DNA of 64,000 nt from Pseudobdellovibrionaceae bacterium (GTDB lineage Bacteria > Bdellovibrionota > Bdellovibrionia > Bdellovibrionales > UBA1609). Positions 25,537-34,624 of the stretch are shown in pieces. Numbering within the stretch: the stretch's first letter is position 1; each line of letters starts with the position of its first letter. The position numbers and the translations under genes were made by a program. The notes beneath the pieces are model-generated. The model ran no database searches. It was given only the letters and a program-made list of their open reading frames with translations, and had not been told where the DNA came from. Location of the stretch: contig CANEZP010000014.1 of NCBI GenBank assembly GCA_947444305.1, forward strand, positions 50,917-114,916, written 5' to 3'.

Positions 25537-26780
25537 TAGAGCATGCCCCCGTCTTCGATATTTTTTTCGGATCGTTTGGGGGGGCGAAGCGCTTCGATGC
25601 CGGGCAATTTCTCACCCTGCAGGAATTCGAGGCTAGCGCCGCCGCCGGTCGAGATGTGCGTGAACTTTTCGGCTTGGCCCGAAGCTTCGGCCGCGGCCGC
25701 GGAATCACCGCCGCCGACGACGCTGATCGCTTTTTCGTTTTCGGCGATCGCGCGGGCCACTTTGAAAGTTCCGGCAGAGAAGGCTTCGGTTTCAAAAACG
25801 CCCATGGGACCATTCCAGAAGATCGTCTTTGCGCGCGCAATTTCTTTGGCGTAAAGCTCGGCCGTTTTCGGGCCGATGTCGACGCCAAGCCATCCGTCAG
25901 GAATAGCGGCACCGTCGCAAATCTTGGAACCCTCGGTGTCTTTGATGTCTTGGGTGATGCGGTGATCGATCGGGACGAGGATGCGTTTGCGGCGCATTTC
26001 AGCGCGCTTAAGTAAATCGGCCGCGAAACTGATCTTATCTTTTTCGACCAAGCTTTTGCCCGTTTGGATTTTTTGCGCGGCCAGAAAAGTGTAAGCCATG
26101 GCGCCACCGATAATCATGGTGTCGACCTTATCCATCAACACTTCGATGACTTCGATTTTATCGCTAACCTTTGCGCCGCCGAGGATCGTTAAGAACGGCG
26201 CCTGCGGTGTGAAGCGAATGGTATCGAGCATTTCAATTTCTTTGCGCATCAAAAAGCCGATGCCCTTTTTATCAACCAAGCCCGGCATCGCGACGATCGA
26301 GGCGTGCGCGCGGTGCGAAGCCCCGAACGCATCGTTGATGTAGATGTCGGTTTGACCGGCCATGCTTTGCGCGAATTCACGGTCGTTCTTCTCTTCACCC
26401 GGGTCGAAGCGAAGATTTTCGAGCATGATGATTTGCGAGGGCTTGAGCCCCGACAAAAGAGCACGGGCGGCGTGACCGCGCGGCTCTTCGACCAGCATGA
26501 TTTCCTTGTTCAATTTTTCCGAAAGATATTTGGCTACGGGCTCTAACGAATATTTCTCTTCAACGCCTTTGGGGCGGCCGAAGTGCGAGGCGATGATGAT
26601 CTTCGCACCCTTTTCGATCGCGTACTTGATCGTCGGCATCGCGGCGCGAATGCGCGTGTCGTCGGCGATCGTGAGATCTTCATTCATGGGAACGTTCAAA
26701 TCGAGGCGCAAGAACAAACGTTTGTCCTCGATTTGAAAGTTTTCGATCGATTTAATTCCGTCGAGCGTTTTGGAAGCCAT
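25536..26780 (-). CDS. pgk: Phosphoglycerate kinase
   Basis: The 414-residue protein shows the substrate-binding N-terminal motif RLDLNVPMNEDLTIADDTRI, SHFGRPKG, and ENLRFDPGEEKND; the nucleotide-binding C-terminal half has ILGGAKVSDKI, NGPMGVFE and VGGGDSAAA followed by ISTGGGASLEFLQG. It makes ATP from 1,3-bisphosphoglycerate. Length and motif order are typical for bacterial Pgk. It lies five bases after gapA. Confidence 0.97.
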   Translation of the reverse strand: MASKTLDGIKSIENFQIEDKRLFLRLDLNVPMNEDLTIADDTRIRAAMPTIKYAIEKGAKIIIASHFGRPKGVEEKYSLEPVAKYLSEKLNKEIMLVEEPRGHAARALLSGLKPSQIIMLENLRFDPGEEKNDREFAQSMAGQTDIYINDAFGASHRAHASIVAMPGLVDKKGIGFLMRKEIEMLDTIRFTPQAPFLTILGGAKVSDKIEVIEVLMDKVDTMIIGGAMAYTFLAAQKIQTGKSLVEKDKISFAADLLKRAEMRRKRILVPIDHRITQDIKDTEGSKICDGAAIPDGWLGVDIGPKTAELYAKEIARAKTIFWNGPMGVFETEAFSAGTFKVARAIAENEKAISVVGGGDSAAAAEASGQAEKFTHISTGGGASLEFLQGEKLPGIEALRPPKRSEKNIEDGGML

Positions 26781-26785
26781 TATTT

Positions 26786-27790
26786 CTAGAATCCCTTTTC
26801 GAACATGAGTTTAGTGGTGTCGATCATGCGGGCCGAGAAACCCATCTCGTTGTCGTACCACGAGAAAACCTTGGCGAAGTTCGAACCGATTAGCATGGTG
26901 CTGGGCAGATCGATCGTCGAGCTGAATTCGACGCCGTTGTAATCGACGCTGACCAAAGGATCTTTCTCAACGTTAAGAATACCTTTGAGCGCGCCTTGCG
27001 AAGCTTTCGTCAAAGCGTCGTTGATCGAATCGACCGTCATCGGCTTAGCCGAGCGGAACGTAAGATCGACGAGCGAAACGTTGGGCGTGGGAACGCGGAT
27101 CGAGATGCCGTCGATCTTGCCTTTAAGTTCGGGCATAACGAGACCGACCGCTTTGGCGGCGCCTGTGGTCGTGGGCACCATGCTCAAAGCGGCGGCGCGG
27201 GCGCGGCGCAAATCATTGTGCGGGCCATCCAAAATCACTTGGTCATTGGTGTACGAGTGGATGGTGGTCATCAAGCCGGTCTCGATGCCGAAGGTCTCGT
27301 GGAGTACTTTGGCCATCGGGGCTAAACAGTTCGTGGTGCACGAAGCGTTCGAAACGATGTGGTGAGTCTTGGGGTCGTATTTGTCGTGGTTGATGCCGTA
27401 GACGATCGTTAAATCAACGCCGTCGGCGGGGGCCGAGACGATCACTTTTTTAGCGCCGCCTTGGATGTGCTTCATGAAGTCTTCTTTGCCTTTGAACGCG
27501 CCGGTGCACTCAAGCACGATGTCGGCGCCCCACTCTTTCCACGGGATTTCGGCCGGGTTTTTCGTGGCGCTCATCGGGATTTTTTTGCCTTCGACGATCA
27601 GATTTTTTTCGTCGTGCGTAACGGTCTTATTGTAGCGGCCGTGCGTGCTGTCGTATTTTAATAAGTGCGCGGCACCTTTAACGTCCGACAAATTGTTGAT
27701 GCCGACAAATTCAACGTGCTCAAAACCGGCACGGAACAAGAGACGGCCGATGCGACCAAAACCATTGATACCAACGCGTACTTTCGACAA
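26786..27790 (-). CDS. gapA: Glyceraldehyde-3-phosphate dehydrogenase, type I
   Basis: The 334-residue protein has the NAD-binding start VGINGFGRIGR, the catalytic Cys151 in NASCTTNCLAP, and the conserved MTTIHSYTNDQ and WYDNEMGFS motifs. Translation starts at a TTG (27790), clearly marked by GAGGAG six bases upstream; no ATG lies nearby in frame. It is the first gene of the gapA-pgk-tpiA glycolytic block and follows tatD by 35 bases on the same strand. Confidence 0.97.
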   Translation of the reverse strand: MSKVRVGINGFGRIGRLLFRAGFEHVEFVGINNLSDVKGAAHLLKYDSTHGRYNKTVTHDEKNLIVEGKKIPMSATKNPAEIPWKEWGADIVLECTGAFKGKEDFMKHIQGGAKKVIVSAPADGVDLTIVYGINHDKYDPKTHHIVSNASCTTNCLAPMAKVLHETFGIETGLMTTIHSYTNDQVILDGPHNDLRRARAAALSMVPTTTGAAKAVGLVMPELKGKIDGISIRVPTPNVSLVDLTFRSAKPMTVDSINDALTKASQGALKGILNVEKDPLVSVDYNGVEFSSTIDLPSTMLIGSNFAKVFSWYDNEMGFSARMIDTTKLMFEKGF

Positions 27791-27825
27791 AATCCACTCC
27801 TCTGTTAATTCAGAGCGGAACTTTA

Positions 27826-28599
27826 CTACTGGATGGGCAGTTTGGGAAACAATCTTTGGGCATTGGCCCGCAATTGCTTTTGCAAGTCAGGCAGCTCTAC
27901 GCCCTTGAGTTCGGCCACCAACTGCGCCGTGTGAGTGACGAAGGCGGGCTGATTCTTTTTCCCGCGGTGGGGAATAGGCGCTAAAAACGGCGCGTCGGTC
28001 TCGACGTGAATGCGGTCGATGGGAACTTGTTTCACCACTTCGCGCAGCTCCTCGGCCTTTTTGAAGGTCACGACACCGCTGATCGAAATATCCCAGCCAT
28101 TATCGAGTCCCACTTTGGCCATCTCCCACGTGCCGGTGAAGCAGTGGAGCAGCCCGTGCGCGCGGCCTTTGAAATCCTTAAGAATTTGCATCGTGTCAGG
28201 CTCGGCATCGCGAGTGTGAATCTCAACCGGCAAATTCAATTCTTCCGCGAGTTCCAGCTGCGCACGGAACGCGGCGATCTGCACGTCGTTCGGTGCGTTG
28301 TTATAGTAGTAGTCGAGACCCGTCTCCCCGATCGCGACGACTTCTTTGAGCGGAGCGTTTTTGCGGATGAAGTCGGCCATTTCGGGACTAAACAAAGCCG
28401 CCTCGTGCGGGTGAATGCCGAGCGAGCACGCGACGGTCGGATAGTATTTCTGCGCGATGCTCAAGACTAACGGCAGGTCATCGGGACAAGTGCCGATCGT
28501 GATCATGTTTTTTACGTTGTTCTCGGCGGCGAGGCGCAGGGCTTCGTCGGCGGAGATCTCGAGCATATTGATGTGCGTGTGAACGTCGATGAATGACAT
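27826..28599 (-). CDS. tatD: TatD family metal-dependent hydrolase
   Basis: The start at 28599 gives 257 residues beginning MSFIDVHTHINM, the standard metal-binding opening; a longer frame extends into holB but lacks conservation. Other ligands are visible in GETGLDYYYN, PVEIHTRDAE, LLHCFTGTW and HVETDAPFLAP. TatD proteins are 3'-5' exonucleases or DNases, and some act as D-aminoacyl-tRNA deacylases. The tmk-holB-tatD order is widely conserved. Confidence 0.94.
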   Translation of the reverse strand: MSFIDVHTHINMLEISADEALRLAAENNVKNMITIGTCPDDLPLVLSIAQKYYPTVACSLGIHPHEAALFSPEMADFIRKNAPLKEVVAIGETGLDYYYNNAPNDVQIAAFRAQLELAEELNLPVEIHTRDAEPDTMQILKDFKGRAHGLLHCFTGTWEMAKVGLDNGWDISISGVVTFKKAEELREVVKQVPIDRIHVETDAPFLAPIPHRGKKNQPAFVTHTAQLVAELKGVELPDLQKQLRANAQRLFPKLPIQ

Positions 28600-28613
28600 A
28601 ACTGAAGTATAGC

Positions 28614-29432
28614 CTAACTTAGCGCGGCCCGCGCCCGGTAATAAAAATTTTCTAACAACAGCGCGCGATCGACGTTGGCGAGCAAGTCTAACTCGACTTT
28701 GTACGCCGACTGCCAAAGCGCCGTCAGCGTCCGCACTTTTCCGGTCTCGGAATTTCTTAAGGTGCGTTCCCGCAATTCACGTTGCAGTAAGCGTACGAAT
28801 TGAAGAGCGTTTTCACGGTCTTTAGACTCGGCCTGCGCCCGGTCAAGAGCCTCACGTCTTCCCTGCCCGGCGTCGTCTAAAAAATGAGCGGCGAGTTCCC
28901 GCAACTCACTTTGTTCGGGATCGGGCGCGTAGGCTTGCGGCGCGAAACGGATGGTCTGCACCCGTGAGCGTAACGTGGGCAACAGCAAAGAAAATTCGGA
29001 AGTGACTAAGATAAAATAGGTTTCGGGCGGCGGCTCCTCGATCACTTTGAGCAAAGCGTTCGCGGTTTGCAAGTTAAGCAGGTGCGCTTGGTCGATGATC
29101 ACGATGCGCGCGCTAGAGACACGCTGGAGCGAAAGGAAATCCAAAATCTCGTGGGCCGCTTCGAGCTTGATCGCGTTTTTTTCGGGCGCGATGAACAACG
29201 TGCCTTCGCTCTGGCGGGCTTCGGCGCGCAGGCATTGACCGCAAGTGCCGCAGGGTGCGTTTTCTTTTTCACAGAGGACGAGCTGCGCGAAGGCCCAGGC
29301 AAGATCGACTTTTTCGGTCACCGCCGGACCCGAGAAAGCAATCGCGTGCGGCAACTTGCGTTGAAATTTTTGGTTTACCAATCGCTCCCAGATCTTTTCG
29401 AAACCGGGCAGCGCATCGATCACGCGAGCCAT
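28614..29432 (-). CDS. holB: DNA polymerase III subunit delta'
   Basis: The 272-residue protein has the delta' layout: ALPGFEKIWERLVNQ, a non-functional P-loop (SGPAVTEK), a zinc cluster CGTCGQC near residue 80, and the sensor region IIDQAHLLNLQTANALLKVIEEPPP with LPTLRSRVQTIRF. It helps load the sliding clamp. The degenerate P-loop is normal for delta'. It overlaps tmk by 13 bases. Confidence 0.93.
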   Translation of the reverse strand: MARVIDALPGFEKIWERLVNQKFQRKLPHAIAFSGPAVTEKVDLAWAFAQLVLCEKENAPCGTCGQCLRAEARQSEGTLFIAPEKNAIKLEAAHEILDFLSLQRVSSARIVIIDQAHLLNLQTANALLKVIEEPPPETYFILVTSEFSLLLPTLRSRVQTIRFAPQAYAPDPEQSELRELAAHFLDDAGQGRREALDRAQAESKDRENALQFVRLLQRELRERTLRNSETGKVRTLTALWQSAYKVELDLLANVDRALLLENFYYRARAALS

Positions 29433-30067
29433 TTCAGGCCCTTCAAATGGGAGAGCAACTTCTGCAGCAGATCGGCCGGTTTTTCATCCGCCGCGAGCAC
29501 AAGCCAGCGGCCGGGCGATTGTTTGGCCAAACTCAAATAAGCGTCGCGGACTTTTTGGTGGAAATCTTTGGCTTCGCGTTCGAAGCGGTCCAGCTCTTCG
29601 CCGCGGCCGCCGATGCGGCGGAGGCTTTCCTCAACGCTGAGATCGAGCAACACGTAAAGATCGGGTTCAAGCCCCTGAGTCGAAAAACGGTTTAACCATT
29701 CGATGTCGGCGGTGCCGATGTCGCGGGCCGAGGCTTGAAAAGCGATGGAACTCGCGGCGAAGCGGTCGCTGATGACCCATTTGCCTTCCGACAACGCGGG
29801 CTTGATCAGCTTCTCAACGTGTTGGGCGCGATCGGCCTGGTAAAGCAAAGCTTCGCTGCGCGGGACCGGCGCATCGCCCTTGACCCGAATCAACATTTCG
29901 CGAATTTCGCTGCCGAGCGCGGTGCCCCCCGGCTCGCGGCTTAAAACGGACGCGATGTTCTGGTCTTTGAGCGCTTGCGCTAGACCTTTGATAAGGGTGG
30001 ATTTGCCGGCGCCATCGAGGCCTTCAAAGGCTACGAAATGGGCCGCGGTGGAGTCATTGGCGGACAT
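29420..30067 (-). CDS. tmk: Thymidylate kinase
   Basis: The 215-residue protein begins with the P-loop FEGLDGAGKSTL, followed by the DR(A) segment REPGG and the dTMP-binding DRFAASSIAFQ. The LID region has few arginines outside RRIGGRGEELDRFE. It converts dTMP to dTDP. It is the first gene of the tmk-holB-tatD-gapA-pgk-tpiA run and is divergent from the response regulator gene at 30145, 77 bases away. Confidence 0.95.
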   Translation of the reverse strand: MSANDSTAAHFVAFEGLDGAGKSTLIKGLAQALKDQNIASVLSREPGGTALGSEIREMLIRVKGDAPVPRSEALLYQADRAQHVEKLIKPALSEGKWVISDRFAASSIAFQASARDIGTADIEWLNRFSTQGLEPDLYVLLDLSVEESLRRIGGRGEELDRFEREAKDFHQKVRDAYLSLAKQSPGRWLVLAADEKPADLLQKLLSHLKGLKWLA

Positions 30068-30144
30068 AAAGTAGCTTTCCCCCAGACCTTCGCCTAAGGC
30101 AATTCTTTCTCACGCCGCGAGGCGGCTGTGCCGATAAGAACACC

Positions 30145-31146
30145 GTGAGTTCATTAGAGAAAATCAAAGTTTTGATCGCCGATGATGACAACCAACTGTC
30201 GCGACGGCTCGCCGATTACGTCAGTGATCGCGGCTTTGACGTGCGGGTCGTCAACAACGGTAAAGACGCGCGTACGCAGATCGTCGATTGGAAGCCGCGC
30301 TTCATCCTCGCCGACCTGATGTTACCGGATGGCAATGCCTTAGCCCTCATCGACTTTATCAAAGAAGAAAAATCGCTCCGCCACAATTTCATCAACGTGT
30401 TGGTTATGTCGGGACACAACGTTGAAGCGAACGTTCGCCAGGCACTGACCCGTGGCGCGAAGGATTACATCGTCAAACCGTTTCGCCACGAAGACGTCGT
30501 AAAGCGGCTGATTTTCCATTCGCGCAGCTACCGCGGCCTGAAGGATATTTCCGCGAAGGACTACACCCGCATCGACGAGTCTTCGTTGATGTTGCACCTC
30601 ACCGACCTGGTTTTGCGCCAAGCTTTGGGAAACACGCCCCTCGAAGACATTCTGTTTAATCTTACCCGCATGGTGACCCTCAAGGTCGACGGTGTGCGCT
30701 GCAATATCATTCATTGTTTAGATCAAAAACGCGGCGTGGTGGTGACTTCGAACGATGCGCGTAACGCCTCGGGAATTCAACTCGATCTATATAAATACCC
30801 CGAAGTTCTGCACGTCTTGAACACCGGAACGCTCATCGCGATCGAAGATTTAGAGGACAGCGCCGAGCTTCGCTTCGTGCGTGAGAAGGTCAAAGACATC
30901 AGCTTTAATTCAATGGTCGTTTGCCCCATCTCCCGCCATGGGCAGCCCTTTGGCGTCATGTCGTTACGCATGCCGCCCGAGAAACAAACCGTTTCCGACA
31001 ACGAGATCCGCTTCGTCGAAATCGTTTCGCACGTCATATCGCTCGTCATGAGCGGCGAAATTCATAAAGAATCCGGCGAGTTCTGGCTGAAGAACCCAAC
31101 CGATGCCCCACTCGTTTTCCCGGGCCCTCGCCGCAAAAACTCGTAG
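30145..31146 (+). CDS. Response regulator with REC and GAF domains
   Basis: The 333-residue protein begins at a GTG at 30145. Residues 7-125 are a receiver domain with the acidic pair in IADDD, the phosphoacceptor Asp57 in LADLMLPDG, and Lys111 in IVKPFRH. Residues about 150-320 form a GAF-like sensor domain (ILFNLTRMVTLKVDGVRCNII, FVREKVKDISFNSMVVCPI). No DNA-binding, cyclase or kinase output is present, so the protein may signal by binding partners. No histidine kinase is adjacent. It is followed 57 bases later by secG. Confidence 0.88.
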   Translation: MSSLEKIKVLIADDDNQLSRRLADYVSDRGFDVRVVNNGKDARTQIVDWKPRFILADLMLPDGNALALIDFIKEEKSLRHNFINVLVMSGHNVEANVRQALTRGAKDYIVKPFRHEDVVKRLIFHSRSYRGLKDISAKDYTRIDESSLMLHLTDLVLRQALGNTPLEDILFNLTRMVTLKVDGVRCNIIHCLDQKRGVVVTSNDARNASGIQLDLYKYPEVLHVLNTGTLIAIEDLEDSAELRFVREKVKDISFNSMVVCPISRHGQPFGVMSLRMPPEKQTVSDNEIRFVEIVSHVISLVMSGEIHKESGEFWLKNPTDAPLVFPGPRRKNS

Positions 31147-31203
31147 ACTTAGAGCTTCTTATCCCCTATTTTTCTCCTTTCAAGCTTTTGAAGGAGTTCC
31201 CGG

Positions 31204-31587
31204 ATGCTTACCCTGCTCACAGTGGCCCACCTCGTTATCGGCGTGTCGCTCGTCCTCTTCGTTCTTTTACAAGATCCTAAAGGCGGCGCGATGGGCGTGT
31301 TTTCGGGCGGCTCAAGCTCGAATTCCTTCTTTGGCGCCAGCGGTGCTTCGAACTTTCTTACCGCGACCACCAAGTGGCTCGCGATTTTGTTCGCCGTAAG
31401 CTCACTCAGCCTCACGTACATGACCGCCAAAAAAGGCGCGAGCGTGATGGACGATCTGCCCGGCGCGACTACGGCTCCCGCTCCGACCGAAGGTATGCCC
31501 TCCGATCAACCGGTGCCCGGGCAGCAATCTATTCCCGGCACGAATCCCGCTTTGCCCGTATCGCCTTCCGAATCACAACCTAAGTAG
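31204..31587 (+). CDS. secG: Protein-export membrane protein SecG
   Basis: The 127-residue protein has two membrane helices with the SecG signature between them: LLQDPKGGAMGVFSGGSSSNSFFGASGASNFL-like loop (shown here in parts: LQDPKGGAMG, FFGASGA), then WLAILFAVSSLSL. The C-terminal tail from about residue 85 is Pro/Ala/Thr-rich and cytoplasmic or periplasmic depending on topology. SecG assists the SecYE channel. AAGGAG lies seven bases before the ATG. It is followed by the FecR/AgmX-like gene after nine bases. Confidence 0.93.
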   Translation: MLTLLTVAHLVIGVSLVLFVLLQDPKGGAMGVFSGGSSSNSFFGASGASNFLTATTKWLAILFAVSSLSLTYMTAKKGASVMDDLPGATTAPAPTEGMPSDQPVPGQQSIPGTNPALPVSPSESQPK

Positions 31588-31596
31588 TCGCTACGG

Positions 31597-32505
31597 ATGC
31601 GAGGCTTTAAGCTCCTCCCGTTCGCGATACTCGCCGGCCTCCTCTGGTTTCTTTTCGTCAGTGAACGCGGGTCGGTGTGGCTCGCGCAAAAAATCGCCGG
31701 CGCGCAGTCGGCGGGCCCCGTCGTCGGCAAATTGGTTTCGGCCGAAGGCACTTTCAAACGCGTTTACCAAGGTGGCGTCGAAAATCTGAAAGGTCCGCTC
31801 GCGGGCTCTTTAGAATTGCACGACGGTGACCGGCTCGAAGCCGATCGCGGTGCGCGGTTAACCCTTTTGCTCAACAGCCAAGACGAAATCGAATTGAACT
31901 CTTTGAGCGCCGTTTCCTTACACCTGTGGAATCTGCGCGACGCCAACTCACCCGTTTACATTCAGTGGTTCAACGGCGAGGTCACGTCACGTAAACGCGG
32001 CGTGCGCGGCAAAGCGTACTTGATCCGCGACGGTCGTTTGTACTTCCCCGGGCAGAAGCCCGCCGATAAGCCGTTAGCGTTGACCGTCTTGCGCGCGGCC
32101 CCGGTCGACATGCAACTCGCCGATCAGGTCACCCCACCCGACGACACCGGCTTCGCGTCCGACGAAAAAGAAGAGAGCGATGACCTGCCCGCCGAGGCTG
32201 CCAAGTTCGGAACTTCATCCGAAACTTTATCGAACGAATACATCGACGAAATGATCACTTCGCGCCAAAGCCTGCTGCAAAAATGCTGGCTCACGCGATT
32301 GAAAGACAATCCGGATCTCAAAGGACAAATGGTCCTCCAATTCGAAATCACCCGCCGCGGAAAAGTCCGCGAACTACGCGTCGCCGACTCAAGCCTAGAA
32401 GACGATGTCTTAAAACGCTGCGTGATGAGCGTCATCGAACGCATTCCATTCCGCTCTTTCAAAGGCCAAGAGATCTCGTTGTCCTACCCGATCAATTTCG
32501 AGTGA
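31597..32505 (+). CDS. FecR-like protein with AgmX/PglI-type C-terminal domain
   Basis: The 302-residue protein has an N-terminal membrane anchor (LLPFAILAGLLWFLFV). Residues about 48-125 resemble a FecR domain (LHDGDRLEADRGARLTLLLNSQDEIEL). The C-terminal 90 residues carry the AgmX/PglI pattern (SLLQKCWLTRLKDNPDLKGQMVLQFEITRRGKVRELRVADSS, given here in description only), a TonB-C-like fold found in gliding and motility proteins of myxobacteria and relatives. A periplasmic scaffolding role is inferred. It is co-transcribed with secG. A small hairpin (32506-32521) follows the stop codon directly. Confidence 0.82.
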   Translation: MRGFKLLPFAILAGLLWFLFVSERGSVWLAQKIAGAQSAGPVVGKLVSAEGTFKRVYQGGVENLKGPLAGSLELHDGDRLEADRGARLTLLLNSQDEIELNSLSAVSLHLWNLRDANSPVYIQWFNGEVTSRKRGVRGKAYLIRDGRLYFPGQKPADKPLALTVLRAAPVDMQLADQVTPPDDTGFASDEKEESDDLPAEAAKFGTSSETLSNEYIDEMITSRQSLLQKCWLTRLKDNPDLKGQMVLQFEITRRGKVRELRVADSSLEDDVLKRCVMSVIERIPFRSFKGQEISLSYPINFE

Positions 32506-32633
32506 TGTTCGGCTCCGAACAGGGCCAATAGATCAGAAGTACCCGAAAATATAGGCGGAGCGGCCAATCCTAAAAAGCACGACGCACGTCCATCCATGCG
32601 AGGGCTCTTCGAATCGCCTTCCGGGCGATCCGA

Positions 32634-32706
32634 CCAAAAAAATTAAATCGATTTACTTTTGAGTTTCCGACGCCGCGGACGGCGGCGGAAGGCCACTGTC
32701 AGGACG
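32634..32706 (+). repeat. REP-like palindromic block upstream of transposase B
   Basis: The block starts CCAAAAAAAT and 21 bases later has an imperfect palindrome (32665-32690: TTCCGaCGCCG/CGGCGgCGGAA, loop CGGA). AAGGCC and AGGACG follow. It shares the core ACGCCGCGGACGGCG and flanking words with 14492-14561, in the same orientation relative to its transposase gene. Confidence 0.7.
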
Positions 32707-32765
32707 CTTGAACTGTGCATGAGAAGATGGGGCCTTCGAAGCTCTGAATAATGCGCATCACCGGA

Positions 32766-32785
32766 GCCGAGCCGAGCCGAGCCGA
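32766..32785. repeat. Pentanucleotide tandem repeat (GCCGA)4
   Basis: Four direct copies of GCCGA lie in the non-coding region upstream of transposase B. It is a short microsatellite with no visible coding effect. Confidence 0.7.
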
Positions 32786-32915
32786 GCGAATTAATCCATA
32801 CGGCTCGAAAGCTACGAGTGCTGCGTGTGTCCGGATACCGGAATCGCGCATTGCACAAACATTTTTAGTATACATATTAGTTTTGTATACAGGTAGCGAT
32901 GGTGTATAAGCACCT

Positions 32916-33446
32916 ATGTCGAAACGCAAAGTGCAGTACGAATTTAGCGGTGATGGATTCAAGAGGCACTCCGATTCGTTCGGTGGTGAATCGCTCAAAG
33001 GTCATGCGAAGCGTGCACGGCCTCTGGATTCTAAATTGCCGATTCATCTTACTTTGAGGGCAACAAAGAGCGTGCTGCGCATGCCGAAGTCGTTCGGAGT
33101 AGTTGAGAAGATTATCTCGGAAGTCGCCCGTAAGCATGGGGTGAAGATCTATAAGCGTGCGAACGTGGGTAATCATCTGCACCTCGCGATTAAGATACCG
33201 CACGTGCGGCGGTGGGCTTCTTTTATTCGTGAGTTGACCGGGCGTTTAGGGTTGGCGCTGCGGAGTTTGCTGGGTGGGGCTAAACTTTGGCTTCATCGGC
33301 CTCACACGCGCGTGATCCGAGGGTGGAAAAAAGCCTTCGCGATTTTGAAAGATTATATCGAATTAAACGAGTGGGAGGCGGAGGGGTTTATCTCGCGAAA
33401 AGATATAAAGACGCTCAAAGACCTTCGCCTTATCTTCGATCATTGA
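32916..33446 (+). mobile_element. RAYT/IS200-like HUH transposase gene, copy B
   Basis: The 176-residue protein has the same plan as the product at 13799: HLTLRATKS strand, IISEVARKHGVKIYKRANVGNHLHLAIKI with the HLH metal site, SFIRELTGRLGLALRSL, and FAILKDYIELNEWEAEGF where the Tyr is the probable nucleophile. The N-terminal 40 residues are basic and likely contact DNA. It lies 226 bases after a palindromic block nearly identical in its core to the one at copy A. Sequence identity between the two proteins is moderate, so they are related but not recent duplicates. No transposon ends or target duplications were found. Confidence 0.82.
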
Positions 33447-33476
33447 ACATTCGCAAGCCCTACCGTTCGAATATGA

Positions 33477-34556
33477 TTAACGATCATCCCGCATGTAATC
33501 GATGTGCGACGGCACCCAGGGCTCGGTCACGCCGTCGAGTTCGAAAATGCGTGGGCCGACGCTGCTGATGATCGTCTTGGGCGTCACGCTCGGCGTGAAA
33601 CCCGGGCGAATTAGTTTTTGCGCTTGTAGCACCGGCAATATTGCTTCGACGGTTTTGTCGGCCAGCACGGGGCGACGGATAAATTCGTCGAGTGAGTTTT
33701 CAAGTTCTTCGACACCGAAGTTAAAGTTCTGCACGAGATCCAATGCGACCTTGACGACTTGGGCGCTGCTCAAGCGATTGTCTTGAAAAAGATCGAGCGC
33801 GAGCTGGAAGGTATTGTACGTCGGTAAAATGCGACGGCCGAATTTCAAATAGTAATCCGCGTCGGTGTCGGCGGCCAAATTGATGTAGATCTTCTCGACG
33901 GGATCTTGCTTCGGCACGTCTTCGAGCAATCGCAGGATCGTATCGACTTGCTGACCGATGACGTTGAAGTACTTCAAAATCACGCGGGCTTCACGTTCCT
34001 CGAGCCGGCGCGAACACAGATCCGAATAAAGTGAGTAAATAACGGCGTCGGCTTCGGAATCATCTCCCCATAAGATCTGGCGCACGTTATCGCCTAAGTG
34101 CAGGCGTAATTGCAAAAGGGCCTGCAGCTTGTAGCCCACTTGCTGGGTCAAACGCCAAAGACGCCGTGGTGTTAGGTTTTGAACGTTGTCTTTACAGAAT
34201 AAACCAAATGGATAGATGCCATCGTAGGCGAGCTTGTCGTGAATCTTGTCTTCGAGTTGCGGCGGCGAACCAGTGATGAAATAAATCGGGAAATCTTTGC
34301 GGCCTTTATGCGTCTCTTGCCAGTAATCACGGAGCGCGCGCACCAATGTACCCGTTCCGGGAACATTGCGTTTTTGAAATGCCTTTTCGCGAAGCGTGCG
34401 CCACAAACCCCCGAGGCTTTCGAAAGCGGTGTCGAGGTAAGTTTTATCGAGATCCCACACGTAGACTTCGGGAGTTTCGCGCTCGACCGGATCGGTGACG
34501 TATCGGAAGAGTACGACGTCGGAGGTGATTTCTGCTCGGGTTCGCCAATCGGACAT
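33477..34556 (-). CDS. App1-like phosphatase domain protein (DUF2183)
   Basis: The 359-residue cytoplasmic-looking protein has the HAD-type nucleophile motif VWDLDKTYLDT (Asp35, Asp37) and later YFITGSPPQLEDKI, a GIYPFGLFCKDN segment, and ILWGDDSEADAVIYS. This order fits the App1/DUF2183 group, which includes yeast phosphatidate phosphatase App1. The last 100 residues are helical and unlike anything I recognise. The substrate may be a phospholipid or another phosphomonoester. It is divergent from the gene at 34625 with 68 bases between. Confidence 0.8.
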   Translation of the reverse strand: MSDWRTRAEITSDVVLFRYVTDPVERETPEVYVWDLDKTYLDTAFESLGGLWRTLREKAFQKRNVPGTGTLVRALRDYWQETHKGRKDFPIYFITGSPPQLEDKIHDKLAYDGIYPFGLFCKDNVQNLTPRRLWRLTQQVGYKLQALLQLRLHLGDNVRQILWGDDSEADAVIYSLYSDLCSRRLEEREARVILKYFNVIGQQVDTILRLLEDVPKQDPVEKIYINLAADTDADYYLKFGRRILPTYNTFQLALDLFQDNRLSSAQVVKVALDLVQNFNFGVEELENSLDEFIRRPVLADKTVEAILPVLQAQKLIRPGFTPSVTPKTIISSVGPRIFELDGVTEPWVPSHIDYMRDDR

Positions 34557-34624
34557 AAGTATCTCAAGCGCTTAGGTGTTTCCGTAGAATAGACACCTCG
34601 CGGGGGTTATGGTAGTCCGCTTTC

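Larger units (their letters stand above)
32506..32915. other. Intergenic region upstream of transposase B
   Basis: These 410 bases hold a small hairpin after the preceding stop codon (32506-32521), a six-base stem ATCGCC/GGCGAT (32613-32629), the REP-like block (32634-32706) and a short tandem repeat (32766-32785). No credible gene is present; minus-strand open frames here lack conserved features. Confidence 0.6.

Noticed and set aside
32643..33203. Minus-strand open frames upstream of and opposite transposase B
   Set aside because: No ribosome-binding site or domain is seen and part is antisense to the HUH gene.
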